A program made the translations under genes and the position numbers. From Poecilobothrus nobilitatus (taxonomy: Eukaryota > Arthropoda > Insecta > Diptera > Dolichopodidae), in contig OX352773.1 of assembly GCA_947095535.1 (NCBI GenBank), forward strand, positions 215,532,093-215,596,092: a stretch of DNA of 64,000 nucleotides, given 5' to 3'. Shown here one piece after another: positions 47,530-60,116 of this stretch. The notes beneath the pieces were generated by a model. It saw nothing but the letters and a program-made list of their open reading frames with translations. It was not told the origin of the DNA and searched no databases. Positions within the stretch are counted from its first letter, which is position 1; every line of letters begins with the position of its first letter.

Positions 47530-49700
47530 GCAACGCAGGCAATAAATATTGAGAATATTATGATATGAGTATGATTATGATATATGAATGATGAAAATTT
47601 TACCGTCGCTACATATAATTACAATTGCTATTAAATATATATTATGTATGTAGTTGTTGTTAACAAAGTTAAGTGAAATATGGGACCACTTTAAATGGAA
47701 ATCAATTCTATAACAACATTATCATTTTAGATTTCAATTAAAGGGGAAACAACAACAATTCTTTTAAGAAATTTTTTGACAATTCGATACAATCAGATCA
47801 TTCTAGCTAACAAAACAAAAGAGGTCATCAAACCCCATGTACACATAAACTTTTATTTACTTGAACACAAAAATAAAATTTGTAGTCTGAGCATCTGAGT
47901 AAAATGCACTGAGAGATAACATTTGTTCAAACACATTTTAATTTTTTATTATAGAAAAATATTTAAATCATAAATTTAACCGTTATTCAGAATAAAATAA
48001 CATTTTATTTTATTTTTTTTTTTTTCATCCTGAATTTAATTTAAAACATTCACATTTTCAATATTCTATGATTTTTAATATTGTAGTCACTCATAGTCCC
48101 CACTCCCCAGACATAATAAAAAATATACAAGAAAATTGATGACGAGAAGGAAAGAGAGAAACTCAGAAAGAACAAGAGAGAACATATGGAGAAAACTGAA
48201 AGGACATATTCAATTACTCAGAAAAAAATTACATATTAAATTCAATCACCTGATTTATCATCATTTACTATAACGACATTAGATATACAAACATGTATAC
48301 ATCTATATTTAATCTCAATATGTAATCGCGATTATCAGAATAACAGTTATTAAGTTAAATATCAGTCAGATTAAAATATAGATTTTATGGCATACAAAAA
48401 AGTTATTTTAAACCGTTAAAAGAAAAAAAAATCATAACAGATTAAAATACATATTTAAATAAAGTTTTTTTTTTTTTATATATAAATTTATGTCAGACAC
48501 AAAGCGTCCATATATTGAATTGATTCAGTGCTGCTTCGAACTTAAAATAATTTAATTTTGATCTTAAAATTATTTAAAGAATAATAATCAAATAAAAAAC
48601 GTTATATTAAAAGTAATGCCAAATGATATAATCATTCTTTTTAATCATAACAACTGTCAAAATTAATGTCAAAATTAAATATTATTCCCAATACATGTAC
48701 AATTAAACTCACTCCTTTAATTGGCTGTGTAGCTGCAAAAATAATGATAATTAAAATAATATATTGAATATAAAAAGTGGCCATTGTATTGAAAACAAAA
48801 AAATTGTAAGCATTTTAAGTTGGCGGCTACATAAATAATAGAAAAATAATATGAATACAAATAGGTTTCTGAATAACCCTTTCCTTTCGATCCATGTTTC
48901 TGATTTTAGAATATTTTGCAAATTATTTATTTATGATTTTCCATGTCATATCATGAGTTTTGTTTATAGCAATAAAAAACTAGATCTACATATAAAAACT
49001 AGATCTACATTTATAACAAACAAGAAAGTTTCCTTACGGAAAATTCTTACGCTTCGTCCCTGTAATAATTATTTTGTCAAGATAAAACTAAATAATATAA
49101 TTTTTTGTAATCGTTTAAATACACATGTTTGACAATCAGAAAAAAAAAGCAAAAAATAAAAGAAAACAAAACAGAAACAATCAAATAAGTTTTATTATCA
49201 TTGTATTATAATAAGCACTTTTCTTAGTTATTCTCATGCTACCATATACGAGTATGCATATATATAATATGTATGTATGTATGTATTTTAAATTTATAAC
49301 GCAATTAATTAGAAAATAATTTAATTTATTTAATCTAATAATTAAATACTTTATTAGTTTACAGCTCAGCTTTAAAATTTCTCCTTACCGCCTCTTACTA
49401 TTTAAACTACAATAGTTTTAGTTGATTTTGTAAGAACCATAAATTAGAAAAGAACATAGTTTATTAACTTTTCTGATTTTCAATATTATGTACTTAGCAC
49501 TTTCTCTGCACCTGTCCCATTCCAGTCTTACAAGAAAAAGTCGAAAATATCTCGGTAGTTTCTTTTTCTAAGATTTAGCAGAACTCTCTGAGATAGATCT
49601 GAACAACTTTCAAAGCTTTTAAATTTTTGTAGTATGATCATGGCGCAAATGTAGGCAAACTAAACTTAAACTTAACACCAACCCTTGTCCAAAAAACTCT
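47530..49700. other. AT-rich intron sequence, small tandem duplication at 48975-49013
   Basis: AAAAACTAGATCTACAT occurs twice, 21 bp apart. A purine-rich tract (48140-48215) and a (GTAT)n tract at 49269-49285 are present. Nothing else is recognised. Confidence 0.5.
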
Positions 49701-49704
49701 TCTG

Positions 49705-49785
49705 CGTTTTGAAAGTGCACTATACGGAACTAGGATCTAGTGATTACTGACATGCTAGCTCTCCCTTCATCAACAAAAAAAGAAC
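49705..49785 (+). repeat. Dispersed repeat 3' end shared with 34295-34380
   Basis: TTTTGAAAGTGCACTATACG, TGATTACTGACATGCTAGC and CCCTTCATCAACAAAAAAAG, then AACAA, match the other copy in order and strand. Confidence 0.45.
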
Positions 49786-50599
49786 AATATAAAATAGGTA
49801 TTTAATTTTCTTTTGTCAAAATTATTGAAAAAATAAAAGTTAGCCCATCAAACAGTTAGTCAAATAAATAATAATCGAAATTCATTACATTTTAATAATA
49901 ATTTCCACTTTGCACATGTATACATCCTAAAAACAAATGTTTAAAAAAATGATGTTATTGCTGATAAAACTGTCATTTTGATTGAAACGTGTATGGTTTT
50001 GTTCAACCTTGTTTATAAGATTTTTTTTTTTTTTTATGTTGAATATTTAACAATGAATTGAATTTGTTATTATTTATGTACATGTATATTTACATATTAT
50101 ATATCTATATGTAAAATATATTATATTAAAATTTTAGCCTTTTAAATATTGTTCATGCATATTTTGATATATACAAACATTATGTACATATCCATAATAT
50201 GGTACTTAGGTATGTTAGAGTGAAAATGGAAGAATGGAATAATAATGAAAATTTTATTATAAAAGTGATATAAAAAATTTAAATTAAATTTTTTTTTTTT
50301 AGTTAATCTATTATAGAGACAATATTGAAAAGATTGACAGCCCGAACATAACGAAAATTCAGTTTTAGTTTATTTTAAATTTATAGAATTGTGGAATTCT
50401 TTAATTCAGTTTATAATCAAATCTAATGAAGTGTTACGTGTGTCTAACAGATTTATTGTTAACAACATAATAAAAAGTATTAACGATATCGGCAATATAA
50501 TTTTGTATTAATTAAATTACATAATAAAACTAATTTAATTTATTTAAATCCTAAAAGTATGCAATTATCTGAAGCTTGAATATTTTTAAAACTTATTTA

Positions 50600-51110
50600 T
50601 ACGTAAAGTGGTAGAAGGGCAATAAAGCCACAATTTAAGTTCTTAGTTCTTTAGGATAGTTAAGGGTAGGGTAGGGTAGTTAGTTTTAAGTAGTTATAAG
50701 TTTTATTATTTTAAAACAAAAATTACTATAGTTGTTTTTTCTCCTTTTCTAAATTACTAAATTGTTTTTTACAACACAAAATTATACTATAAAAATACAA
50801 AAAATGTAAAAATTTATTATAATAGTTATATAATAATTTTAAATCAAATATAAATAAGAGTTTATTTTATTTATAATATAGTTATCACAATTTTAAATGA
50901 GAGAGTTACTATTGTAGCCATGCACATTAAAATGTTATAATATTTCAATATTCTTTAGTTTTATTTAGGAGTAAAATAAATATTTCAAGTTATTGTAATT
51001 TAATGTAAGCCCAAAATGGCCCTAGTAGCCGAGCGTAGCTTCTGATGATGTATAATTTATTATAGGTACCAGTACCAGATGAAATAAATAAATAAATATT
51101 TAAAAAAAAC
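50600..51110 (+). repeat. Probable LINE 3' end with ATAA-rich tail
   Basis: GGGTAGGGTAGGGTAG tract, AATGGCCCTAGTAGCCGAGC, GTAGCTTCTGATGATG, then AGATGAAATAAATAAATA and an A run. A GATGAAATAAATAAATA-type tail is common in fly Jockey-group LINEs. No coding sequence is preserved. Boundary on the left is uncertain. Confidence 0.4.
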
Positions 51111-51114
51111 TCAT

Positions 51115-52220
51115 TAAAAGAAGTCGAAGTTGGCGAATGGTTTTAATTAGTGGTAGAATTACTGGAAAAGTCTTTTTACAACCAAATAATATAATAAAAT
51201 TTAAATAAATAATATTACTGTATAATCAATAATGATGTATAACCTATTATAGTTACCGTTTTGGTCTTTATAATATTGCATAGCCTTATGTAATTTATAT
51301 TTATTTATTTTTTGTATGTAATATTAAAATAAATAAAAAAAAAATATTCTCATTAAAATTTAAAAATATATATTTTTTTTAATGTTTAATATTTTAAACA
51401 AACATTTGAACTTTTTTTTTTTTTTTAATGCAATTATCAATTTTTAATTTAGACTTTAAAATATACTTGAGTTGTATTAAAAAAACGGCATTAATTTTAG
51501 TATAATTACAATATAATTAAATATAAATGATACATATACTCTTATAATATATATATATATACATCATTTTATTATAATGATAAGTTTTAATTTACTTTAA
51601 AAATTAATTATGTGTTCAATTTTAATAAATATTCTATTTTTTTTTTTTATATTTATTTATTTTAATAATTACTATTGAAGACTTAAACATAAAACTCATC
51701 AATTAAGTAATCAATTCTTTTTAAGTATATATTCAATTTAAAAACAAAATAGTATTGAAATTAAATGAAAAATATTTTGTTTTGTTTTAAAATTTATTTA
51801 ATAATTATTCTATGAATTTTCAATTAAAATACTTAATTGCAATATAATATAAAAGGAATATTTAACTTTCATTAATTAATTATTAATTTTATAATGAACA
51901 TTCTATTTATATATAGTAATAATCAGATTTAAAAAAATTGAATTTTAATAATTTAAATATAAAAAAAATTGATGTTAATATTGATTGACAAGAATATCTT
52001 AGAATATTGATTGATGAATTAAGATATAAGATATAACTTATATGTACATACTACATACATATGTATAAATAGCATTTTTTATCAATCTGTTTTCTCACAT
52101 AATTTTATTTGACAAATTTGTCCTTACAAGAGTTTCGAGAAAAAAACATTATTTTACTTAAATTTAATATTATATACTTTATATTTTTAAAATACTTTTT
52201 TTTAAAAAAGTTTTTAAAAA
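51115..52220. other. AT-rich intron sequence with (TA)n tracts
   Basis: ATGATGTATAACCTATTATA, then GTTACC at 51231-51256 echoes the LINE tail phrase at 51047. The remainder is A/T low complexity, with a (TA)n run at 51547-51562. Confidence 0.45.
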
Positions 52221-52224
52221 ATTA

Positions 52225-52385
52225 TATTCTGTTTTTATATCCGGTTTTCCGTTTGTTTGTGTGTTTACAAATGCACCGTTTAAAATAAAGCAGCGCAGTT
52301 TTAACCATAAAATACATCTCACAAAAATAATTTTTTTATGGCGCTGCATACGTTACGAAGGTACAATCACAAAAAATCGAAAAAA
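52225..52385 (+). repeat. DINE-like head fragment
   Basis: TCCGTTTGTTTGTGTGTTTA, CACCGTTTAAAATAAAGC, GTTTTAACCATAAAATAC, ATCTCACAAAAATAA and CGCTGCATACGTTACG match the family order seen at 53995-54150 and, inverted, 47330-47460. Confidence 0.5.
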
Positions 52386-52644
52386 AACAAAAATGTATAA
52401 TATTTAAACGATAATAATTCAACTTTGAATAAAATTTTCAATATTTTTCAAATACTCTAAAATCCGAAAATTGTTAATAATTTCGAGTTAGTTCTTTCAA
52501 AAGAAATCTAAACATAAGTTATTTCAAAAAATATTCTAAGAAAAATATAGAAATTTAAATATATTTATAATACTAGCGTAAGTACATATACATTTAAGCT
52601 CTGATAAGAAATTTTTAAAAAGCAGAAATGTAACACAAAAAACA

Positions 52645-52811
52645 GGTCTCAGTGGCCTAGTGGATAAGAGCGTATAAAACAAGGAAGTGTGGATTCGAAT
52701 CCAACACATGTCGTAAGAATAATTCTTCCTTACGACATTTACAGATACGCCTGAAAAGGAAAGGCTGTGTATTCTAATATTTATGTGGCAGGGGGAATGC
52801 ACTAAAAAAAC
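52645..52811 (+). mobile_element. tRNA-derived SINE-A copy 6
   Basis: GGTCTCAGTGGCCTAGTGGA, TAAGAGCGTATAAAA, then a jump over the CTGTAAACACCGAG segment, GTGTGGATTCGAATCCAACA (B box), GTCGTAAGAATAATTC, CGCCTGAAAAGGAAAGGCTG, TTTATGTGGCAGGGGGAATG, ACTAAAAAAA. The - strand frame at 52536-52802 is a shadow. Confidence 0.85.
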
Positions 52812-53042
52812 AATACGTTTTAGTTCTAATATGCTTTTAATCTTTTTTCATCAACTTTCTTAATTCTTAAACATTTCAATTTCTATTCTGTTTTTCTTTA
52901 TTCAACTTCCTTTATTTTCAATCAATTTAAATTTGTATGTGTATCAAAAACGCCATACTATTGCTTGATTTAAAACTAAAACAGTTTAAGTCAGTTAAAG
53001 TCTAAATTCAAGGAGAATTAAATAATAAAATATGACAATTTA

Positions 53043-53772
53043 CAGTCGAAGACGGATGAAAGTGAAAAACCTTCTTTTCGATTTTTTGTTTCACTTATCG
53101 CCATTTATGCTTTTATCCGTAAATGAAATTTTTTCACTAACGCGTAAATAAAAAGTTTTTCAGTTATAGGGAAAACAAAATTCAGTTGAAATTAAAAACA
53201 TTACAAGTAATTTATTTTTATTTTGAGCAAAAAATAAAATTTTTTAATATCACAACATAAAAACCATAACATGAAAAGAACCAAAAATAACAATTATGGA
53301 TTTATAAAATTTATTTCTTAAATTTTTATTTATAGTATAAAAAAAAATAATAAAGTGGAAAATATAATACTAATGGTTATATGTAGTACTGAGTACATAC
53401 GAGAACATACATAAAATTAAGCATGTTTAAAATGAATCTAAATAAATCTTAATGAATCTAAACTTACTTCTAATTCGCAATTATACTCTACTACTGCTTT
53501 ACTACTATTCGCTACTTTAATTCGCAATTCATATAAATATGTACGTATGTAAGTAATAAATGTCATAGCAAAAAAATTTTTTCACTTAAGCGTTTCGATA
53601 TATGTGCATCAAAAATTAATATTTTTGACATAAAATATCTTTCGCTTAAACCATTTTTCACTTATCCGATGGATTTTGACATAAAAAATTAGAAAAATCA
53701 ATGGAATCGAAAGCCGATGTCATTTATTCGTTATGTTCACTTATCAGTTTTTCAGTTATCCGTTTTCGACTG
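53043..53772. mobile_element. Non-autonomous pogo/Tigger-like DNA transposon flanked by TA
   Basis: Left end CAGTCGAAGACGGATGAAAG, right end (reverse complement) CAGTCGAAAACGGATAACTG, each preceded outside by TA (53041-53042 and 53773-53774). TA target duplication and a CAG-starting, CGGATAA-containing inverted repeat are features of the pogo/Tigger group. The interior repeats CACTTATC, ATCCG and TTTCAC words on both sides and has no transposase. Length is 730 bp. The + strand frame at 53717-53914 overlaps the right end by chance. Confidence 0.75.
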
Positions 53773-53934
53773 TATATGTTTAAAATATATTTGTTCACTA
53801 TTTATAAAGAAATACGTCACTTATTTACGAATTAGACATAGTTTTATTTTCATTAAAGTAATGATTAAAGTGTATACAATTCTTCAAAATAAAGTTTTCC
53901 GAATTGAACTATAGTTATATTACTTTTTTTAACA

Positions 53935-54575
53935 CATTTTGAAAAAATGTATACACAAAAAACAACACAAAAAATTTTGAAAAAATGTATCTATTAGTTT
54001 CACTCTGTCTGTCCGTCCGTCCGTCCGTCTATTTACAAAACTTCTACACCGTTAAAGATAGAGAAAAAAAATATTAACCATGGGTAGATAAATAAATTAT
54101 AAATAAATTAATGTTGTAGAACAACTTTTTCATACAGCCCCATCCATTATGGAGCTGCAGCCCCTTCAACTTTGAAAAAATTCTATTTTTAAAGAATTAG
54201 TATAAGTTTCCTTAGAAAATGAACCATCCTCTGTTTAAGAGGTATTAGGGTTGAAAAATTGAAAATTTGTTATTTTTAGGCACCTGTAACTTAAGCACCT
54301 GTACAAATTTTTCTTCGGAAAGAGATACAATTTAAAGCTCCAGTAATATATTTTTACGTGTGTTAACGGTTCTCCTTAGTTATAAAGGGTTCCGGACTTA
54401 CACCCCCTTAAAATTCCAGAAAAGTCCGATATTCACATTTTTTCGTTTTACAGAAAATTTTTTAAATTTTCAAATTTTTGTGCAAGTCACAATTCTAAAC
54501 AGTTTGTGTTATCTTTTGGAAATGTGCACTTTTAAAAACCGTTATGGCTTACATTCTACCTTGTTTTAATTTATA
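53935..54575 (+). repeat. DINE/Helitron-like fragment, copy D
   Basis: AGTTTCACTCTGTCTGTCCG with a GTCC array, ACACCGTTAAAGATAG, TTATGGAGCTGCAGCCCC, GGCACCTGTAACTTAAGCAC, AAAGCTCCAGTAATATATTT, GTTCCGGACTTACACCCC, AATGTGCACTTTTAAAAACC, TTACATTCTACCTTG. This is the opposite orientation of copies A-C and the cleanest match to copy B. Confidence 0.65.
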
Positions 54576-54579
54576 ATCC

Positions 54580-55255
54580 TATACCAATTTTAAATTTTTT
54601 TTATATAAATGAAATTATACAATATATACTGCCAATAAATTTTTCTATTTTCTTTCTTTAGTATTTCATAAACAAATGTTTATATTTACATTTACAAAAA
54701 AAAAAAAAACAAAAACAGAAATAACAAATTAAAAAAAAAAAGAAATAATATAACAAATATTATATTTTTCATATATCCTTTTTAATACAGTTATCATTTG
54801 TATTATTATTTTTCAATTTATTTTCAAAAATATTTGACCATCTCATATAATCCTTATAAATAATTACAAAAGAACAAAAAAAAATAAATATATGCACAAT
54901 AAATTCTTAAAACTTGAATAAATTTAAATAATTCAAAAATTTTAATTTAATTAATAAAATTTATTTTAAAATTTTATAATAGTTTATATATGTAATAAAA
55001 ACAGAATAGAAACAAAGTAATGAAAATAATGTCCAATACAGAAATTTTCTTTTTAATATATACATAATATTTATATAGCTATAGTTAAAAAGAGAAATTC
55101 ATATAAGAAAAGGGATGGAATGATATTATTTAAATTTATTATATATCATTATGTATTTGTTAAGTTATTTTTATTTTTTTATTTTTTTTAAATATAATTA
55201 AAAATTATAAAATAAGTAAAAATGTTATATCAAGCCATTATTATTTAAAACATAT
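54580..55255. other. AT-rich intron sequence, nothing recognised
   Basis: Homopolymer-rich DNA between the DINE-like copy and the mariner. Confidence 0.5.
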
Positions 55256-55262
55256 TATAATA

Positions 55263-56140
55263 TCAGGTGATCAAATAAGATCTATACATTTTTAATTTAA
55301 AAATGAAAACAAAATGGTATAAGATATCAATTTTATTTATTTTAGATATTCGATTATGAAATTTGTTATTTAAAAATAATTCGATGTAAATGATCGCCTC
55401 AAGAATTTTTCCCAAAAATTCGATTATGGAACACCAATTCTTGGAGAATTTTTCAGATAAATCTGTTCGAATAATGTTGGTTTTAAGGACATTAAGTGTT
55501 TGTGGTTTATTGAAATAACTCAATGATTTAACATAACTTCAAAGAAAAAAGCCCAATTTATCGCATGATCTTGATGTCCAGTTCATACCGGCATTTCTGG
55601 ATATTACGATCATTAAATTTTTCTCTCAATAAATTGTGATACGAGATATGTATGGCATGTTGCACCATCATTTTGAAACCAAATATCGTCCAAGTCGAAA
55701 TCATCTAATTTAATCAAGAATATTCCATGATAGTGTAAGAAAGCTTAAGTTCTTGAAAACGACGTGTTGATTGATTGTTCTCAATTTTTATTCACAATTT
55801 TGCTCACAGCATCGATATTTCCAGCAGTACATTTATATTTTTGACGGTTTGAATTCCTAACATCACAAACACTACCATTTGTCCCAAATTTTTCAATTAC
55901 ATTACGAATAGTGAACTCTGTAGGTCGTTTATATTGACCATAAATTGCACATTATATGCATAAAACGTATATAGCCTAAAAAGATTTATTATTTTTGAAA
56001 TAAATTTTAAGAAACAGCTGTGACATGCTAATTTGCCAAACAATACTGAAAACAAATGTCAATTGCAAGATATCTAAAAATATAAATGGCTGCTATGATG
56101 TCTACATGATGATGAAGATAATACTAATTTGATCACTTTG
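55263..56140 (-). mobile_element. Mariner element, internally deleted, flanked by TA
   Basis: TA dinucleotides at 55261-55262 and 56141-56142 flank ends TCAGGTGATCAAATAAG and (reverse complement) CAAAGTGATCAAATTAG. Mariners insert at TA and often start YYAGGT. The 878-bp length is short of the usual roughly 1.3 kb. Transposase remnants on the - strand occur in the family order: helix-turn-helix region, catalytic core, C-terminus. Confidence 0.88.
55340..55985 (-). pseudogene. Mariner transposase pseudogene
   Basis: On the - strand: EFTIRNVIEKFGTNGSVCDV at about 55861-55920 and GNIDAVSKIVNKN (N-terminal DNA-binding half). FQELKLSYTIME follows at about 55740. Then comes DDFDLDDIWFQNDGATCHT at about 55650-55706, the segment with the second catalytic Asp. 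INW is followed almost at once by SYVKSL and NKPQTLNVLKTNI, the C-terminal part. The region that should hold the first catalytic Asp (between the WRIL-like motif and DLDDIWF) is gone. The PPRSCDLTPLD segment with the third Asp is also deleted, and there are stops and frame changes. No activity is possible. The open frame at 55263-55523 is the C-terminal piece. Confidence 0.85.
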
Positions 56141-56144
56141 TACC

Positions 56145-58260
56145 CATAACAGAAATATAGATTTTTCTTTATAATGCCATAATATGTTATACAATTAAAA
56201 TATTTAAAATTATAATTCATTTTATCTTATATAAAATATTTATAATAAATACTTCGTTTTATGTAATTTCACTATTAAAAATAAAGACAACATGTTAAAT
56301 CAATTTATCGTTTACAATTTAGTAATTAATGATTGAAATAAAACTTTTTAAAAGGAATCATACTTTCGATCAATTCTATTTGAAATCCCTATAGAAAGAC
56401 TTTAAAAGTTAAATCCAATTATTGATCATCAAATGTTACTAAAATGTTAATTTTCGATAGTATTACTACAAATTATTATATTATATACTTTTTAATTTCT
56501 AATCCTAATTAATAAAAATGTTTAATATTAAATATACAATAGTTCCTAAAGTTTGTACTTTTTATATAGACTATATGTATTACTCTAGAAAAACTTAAGT
56601 AATTATTTATATATTACACATTAATCAGAAACTAACAAAAAGCGGAAAATCTTATAATTAATATAGATTTGGGTGTTTGGAACATTTGCTAACTAAAGAA
56701 AAATAGATTTAACCAACTAAGTATTTTTACATATTATATAGTAATTATAATAATACTTAGGTGCTCTGAAGCATTAATGTTTCAGGCTTAAAACTTAAGC
56801 TCTGTTTTCTTAAGGGAATTTGAACTGTTTTGTTTTTCTTTCCTTTTTAAACATTTCAAACATTTCATCTATAATATGATCATTTTTTTCTTATATATGT
56901 TTTCGATTTATTTTATTTTTTAGTTTCTTACATTACATAAATATATAAAAGTATCTTTTAAATTTTAATATCATTTTATGCATAAAAGATTTTTTAAATT
57001 TCTATGTATAATTAGGTTTTTCAGCATCAATTTCCTAAAGTATTCGCAGTCATGACAATCTATTAAAATCAAATTATAAAGGATACACCACTGACCGAAT
57101 AAAAACCGAACAAATGTTTTTTTTTCTTATTTCGATTAAATTATAAGTATAAAAAAATAAATACAAAACATCAATACAAAAACAAATAAAAGAAAACAAA
57201 AAAAATGAATTCATTTTGGAAACATTAATGTTTTAAAAAAAAAAAATAGAATTTAAAACAAGGATATAATAAAATTTATTAACAGTTATAAAAAATGAAC
57301 AAACAATAAATGGACAAGTACATAAGTAAATTTTCTCTTTTTTTTTTTTTTTTCTATTTTCGTTTTTTTTTTTTTATGTAGTAAAACAATTGTTTCATTC
57401 ACTTAATTCATTTATCATCTCAACTACACAAAAAAAAGAAAAAAAAAAAAAAAAAAAGAATAAAATAATAATAAAAAAAATATTTCTAGATATACCTGAA
57501 TTTTTCCAAAAGAAAAGATACCTTTATTCGTAATGCTCGTAAATGTCATGAAGATTCAGAAGATTTAAGAAAAACATCCATGCATAATTCTAGGATCTTT
57601 TAGGATTTTATACAGATGAAAATGTTTATTCAATTGCACATTCAAACTTTCGTATGCAATGAACAAATCAAACATACATATAAACAGATTAATATATAAA
57701 ATGTATATAGTATAGTATAAGTTTATGAACATTTACAATATATATTCTATAATATTATAAAATATTGTACTAGAGATAAAACGTTTTTTGAAATTTACTT
57801 TTTAATTTTCTTTCTTTTTTTTTTTTTCTTTTACAAAATCATTTTATTATTTTTTCTTATGTCTTTTACAGGAATAATTTTTTTATTTATCCTTTTTTTT
57901 GTCTCTTTTCTTATTTTGGTTCTTCTTCGTTTTTTTTTTGTTAATGTGTTTGTACATTTTAATGGGATTTTTATTTATTTAATATTAAGAAAAATATTTT
58001 TTTTAATAAAACTCCTTTTGAATTAAATGTGTCTGGATTTTCTGTCATTTTAATATTCATCCAAAACTTTGTTGTTTTTTTTTTGTAATTTCAATTTTCA
58101 AGTTAGAGTTTATATCGAAGATGTACCATTTATTCTCGAATAATAGCATCAATAGCATACAAATTTTTCAAAAATAAAAAAAAAATTAAATTTTTCAATT
58201 TCAATTTTAATTTTTTCCTTAAAACTCACAGATAAAATTATAACGAATAGAATTGTTTTA
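56145..58260. other. AT-rich intron sequence with long homopolymers
   Basis: Adjacent long T and A runs at 57338-57375 and 57429-57458 could fold on each other. Nothing else is recognised. Confidence 0.5.
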
Positions 58261-58264
58261 ATTG

Positions 58265-58480
58265 TACATATGAAATAGCGCGTGGGTCTGCCTCATACTG
58301 AAGTTATGAATGTGCATTATTTGATTTTAATTACAATAATAAGAATGTATTCCCAAACATCTAAGTCCCAGTCCTGGATCACCGAACTAATGCATTTCCT
58401 TCAAGAATCGAATCATTTTCCCTCACATTCTGACTCCAGAGACGCTTTCAACAGTATCACTCTCTCAAGGTTGTTCTAAT
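58265..58480. other. GC-richer block of unknown nature
   Basis: It begins GCGCGTGGGTCTGCCTCATAC. The + strand frame 58282-58479 reads SKSQSWITELMHFLQE near its middle, and the - strand also reads fairly open (NNLERVILLKASLESECEG). I recognise neither. Base composition differs from the surroundings, so it may be a transposon piece or conserved non-coding DNA. Confidence 0.3.
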
Positions 58481-58517
58481 TAACTAATACATCCTAATTA
58501 TAAAGAACAAGGTTCTA

Positions 58518-58713
58518 CTAATTATAATTTTGTTTTTTAATGCATGTGGACAGGAAATTAAACAGTCTTTCCTGTTCAGGCGTGGCTATAAATGTCGTAA
58601 GGGGGAATAACTCTTACGACGTGTGTGGGATTCGAACCCAGACTTCTTCTGTGTTTACAGTGTATTTTATACGCTCTTATCCACTAGGCCGCCAAGGCCC
58701 CCCTAATTATAAT
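58518..58713 (-). mobile_element. tRNA-derived SINE-A copy 7 with target-site duplication
   Basis: An 11-bp duplication CTAATTATAAT (58518-58528, 58703-58713) brackets the body. - strand: GGGGCCTTGGCGGCCTAGTG, GATAAGAGCG, TATAAAATACACTGTAAACAC, TGGGTTCGAATCCCACACAC (perfect B box), GTCGTAAGAGTTATTCC, CGCCTGAACAGGAAAGACTG, AATTTCCTGTCCACATGC. It ends early, without the TTTATGTGGCAGAGAAAT part. Confidence 0.92.
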
Positions 58714-58719
58714 CATATA

Positions 58720-59675
58720 TTATCAGTGAAATTGTGAAATGTTACACTGGAACACTTCAATTGAATTTACAATATAACATATTATCATCATTCCCGGTTG
58801 CTAATGTCAAAAATAGAATTTTTGTTTCTAAATTTTTTTTTTTTTTTTGGCCAAAATAAATTTAGCAAAATACTTTTGACGAAGTGTAAATGAAATTTTC
58901 AGATATCATCAGCTCTTCAATTCTGTTGAAGCTTTCTTTTTTTCTTTTTTTCAACTTAAAATTATTTTTCTGTGTTTTTAAATTAAAAATTTAATTTTTC
59001 TATACACTTTCACTTGAACTGTTTTGAAATTTTTCAGTATTAAAAATAAGATACCTAGTTTTATTTCATACAAATTGCAACGAAATGAAATTCAATTTTA
59101 AATAATTAATGAATTGCAATTTGACTTGGTTCCGTTTCTAAATATACTAGAGAAAATGTAAACTTCTTGTTTTTTTTTTTTTTTAATGGAAAATTATCTT
59201 TAAGTTAAAAAAAAAATATCTAATACAAAAGTACAATTTAAAAGCGAATATTTAAGATTTTTGCACCACACTTTTTTGTTTTTATTTAAGAAATGGATAA
59301 ATTTTTAATAGAAAACTCTTTTAACAGAAATTTAAGATTGCAACAAAATAAAATCAATTTAAGATTTGCAAATGTTATTTAACTTTAAAGAAACCTTGAA
59401 CCCGCTTTATTTCGGTCATTTATTTTATTTAGTAGTTAAGTTTTGAAGAGGTAAAATATGGAACAAAGGGGATATTCAAAAGACAAATTTAACGAAGAAT
59501 TTGAATACTTATCGCATTTAAATAAAGATTCAATAAAATTCCGTAACGTATCACATTAATAATATAATTATATAGATCTATTTCAAATATCAATCAAATT
59601 TCAAATATAAATCTTAGAAGAAAGTTGCCAAAGAACCAAATACAAATTTAGATTGTTGATTGAACGCAGATCCTA
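58720..59675. other. AT-rich intron sequence, nothing recognised
   Basis: T runs at 58835-58849 and 59170-59184. No repeat partner seen. Confidence 0.5.
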
Positions 59676-59679
59676 AATT

Positions 59680-59925
59680 GATTTGTAGATCATATTTAGA
59701 TCCAGACAGAAAACGGAATCTTGATGTGTATTTTACTTTTATACTTAGGTATATGGAATTCTTTCAAAAATATGAAGGTTCCAAAAGCTCTTTTAATTTG
59801 ATTGATTTGTCGATCGAATTTAGATGCAGATAGAATGTAAGATCTTACTATGTATTTACTTTTCATTATTAGGTATACATCTTTCAGAGATATGAAGATT
59901 CTAAAAGAAGAAAAGAGCTATTAAG
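59680..59925. repeat. Diverged tandem duplication, two units of ~124 bp
   Basis: Unit 1 from GATTTGTAGATCATATTTAG and unit 2 from GATTTGTCGATCGAATTTAG (59804). Both continue with CAGA(C/T)AGAA, ATCTT, TTAGGTATA and ATATGAAG(G/A)TTC(C/T)(A)AAAAG. A possible third start lies at about 59650. Confidence 0.6.
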
Positions 59926-60116
59926 TTAGAAAAAGGAAATTTTAGAAAAATTTATTAAGAGGAGACCAACGGTATTCAACGGTATTCAAAAACCAAAATT
60001 ATAAGTACTCAAAAAAAAAAAAAAATCAGAAAGTAATTAATCAATAATTATGCAATCTAAATATTCATTTAACATCAATTTATTTATATAATAGAAAATA
60101 GAATAGATGTTTCAAG

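Noticed and set aside
48120..48220. Purine-rich tract as a regulatory element
   Set aside because: It stands out by composition only. No motif, repeat mate or context supports a function.
52536..52802. 88-codon - strand frame as a gene, and similar frames at 38348-38605, 58540-58737 and 30775-30975
   Set aside because: All read through SINE-A copies and give the same SLSFSGVAVNVVR-like translation because the repeat is shared. They are not proteins.
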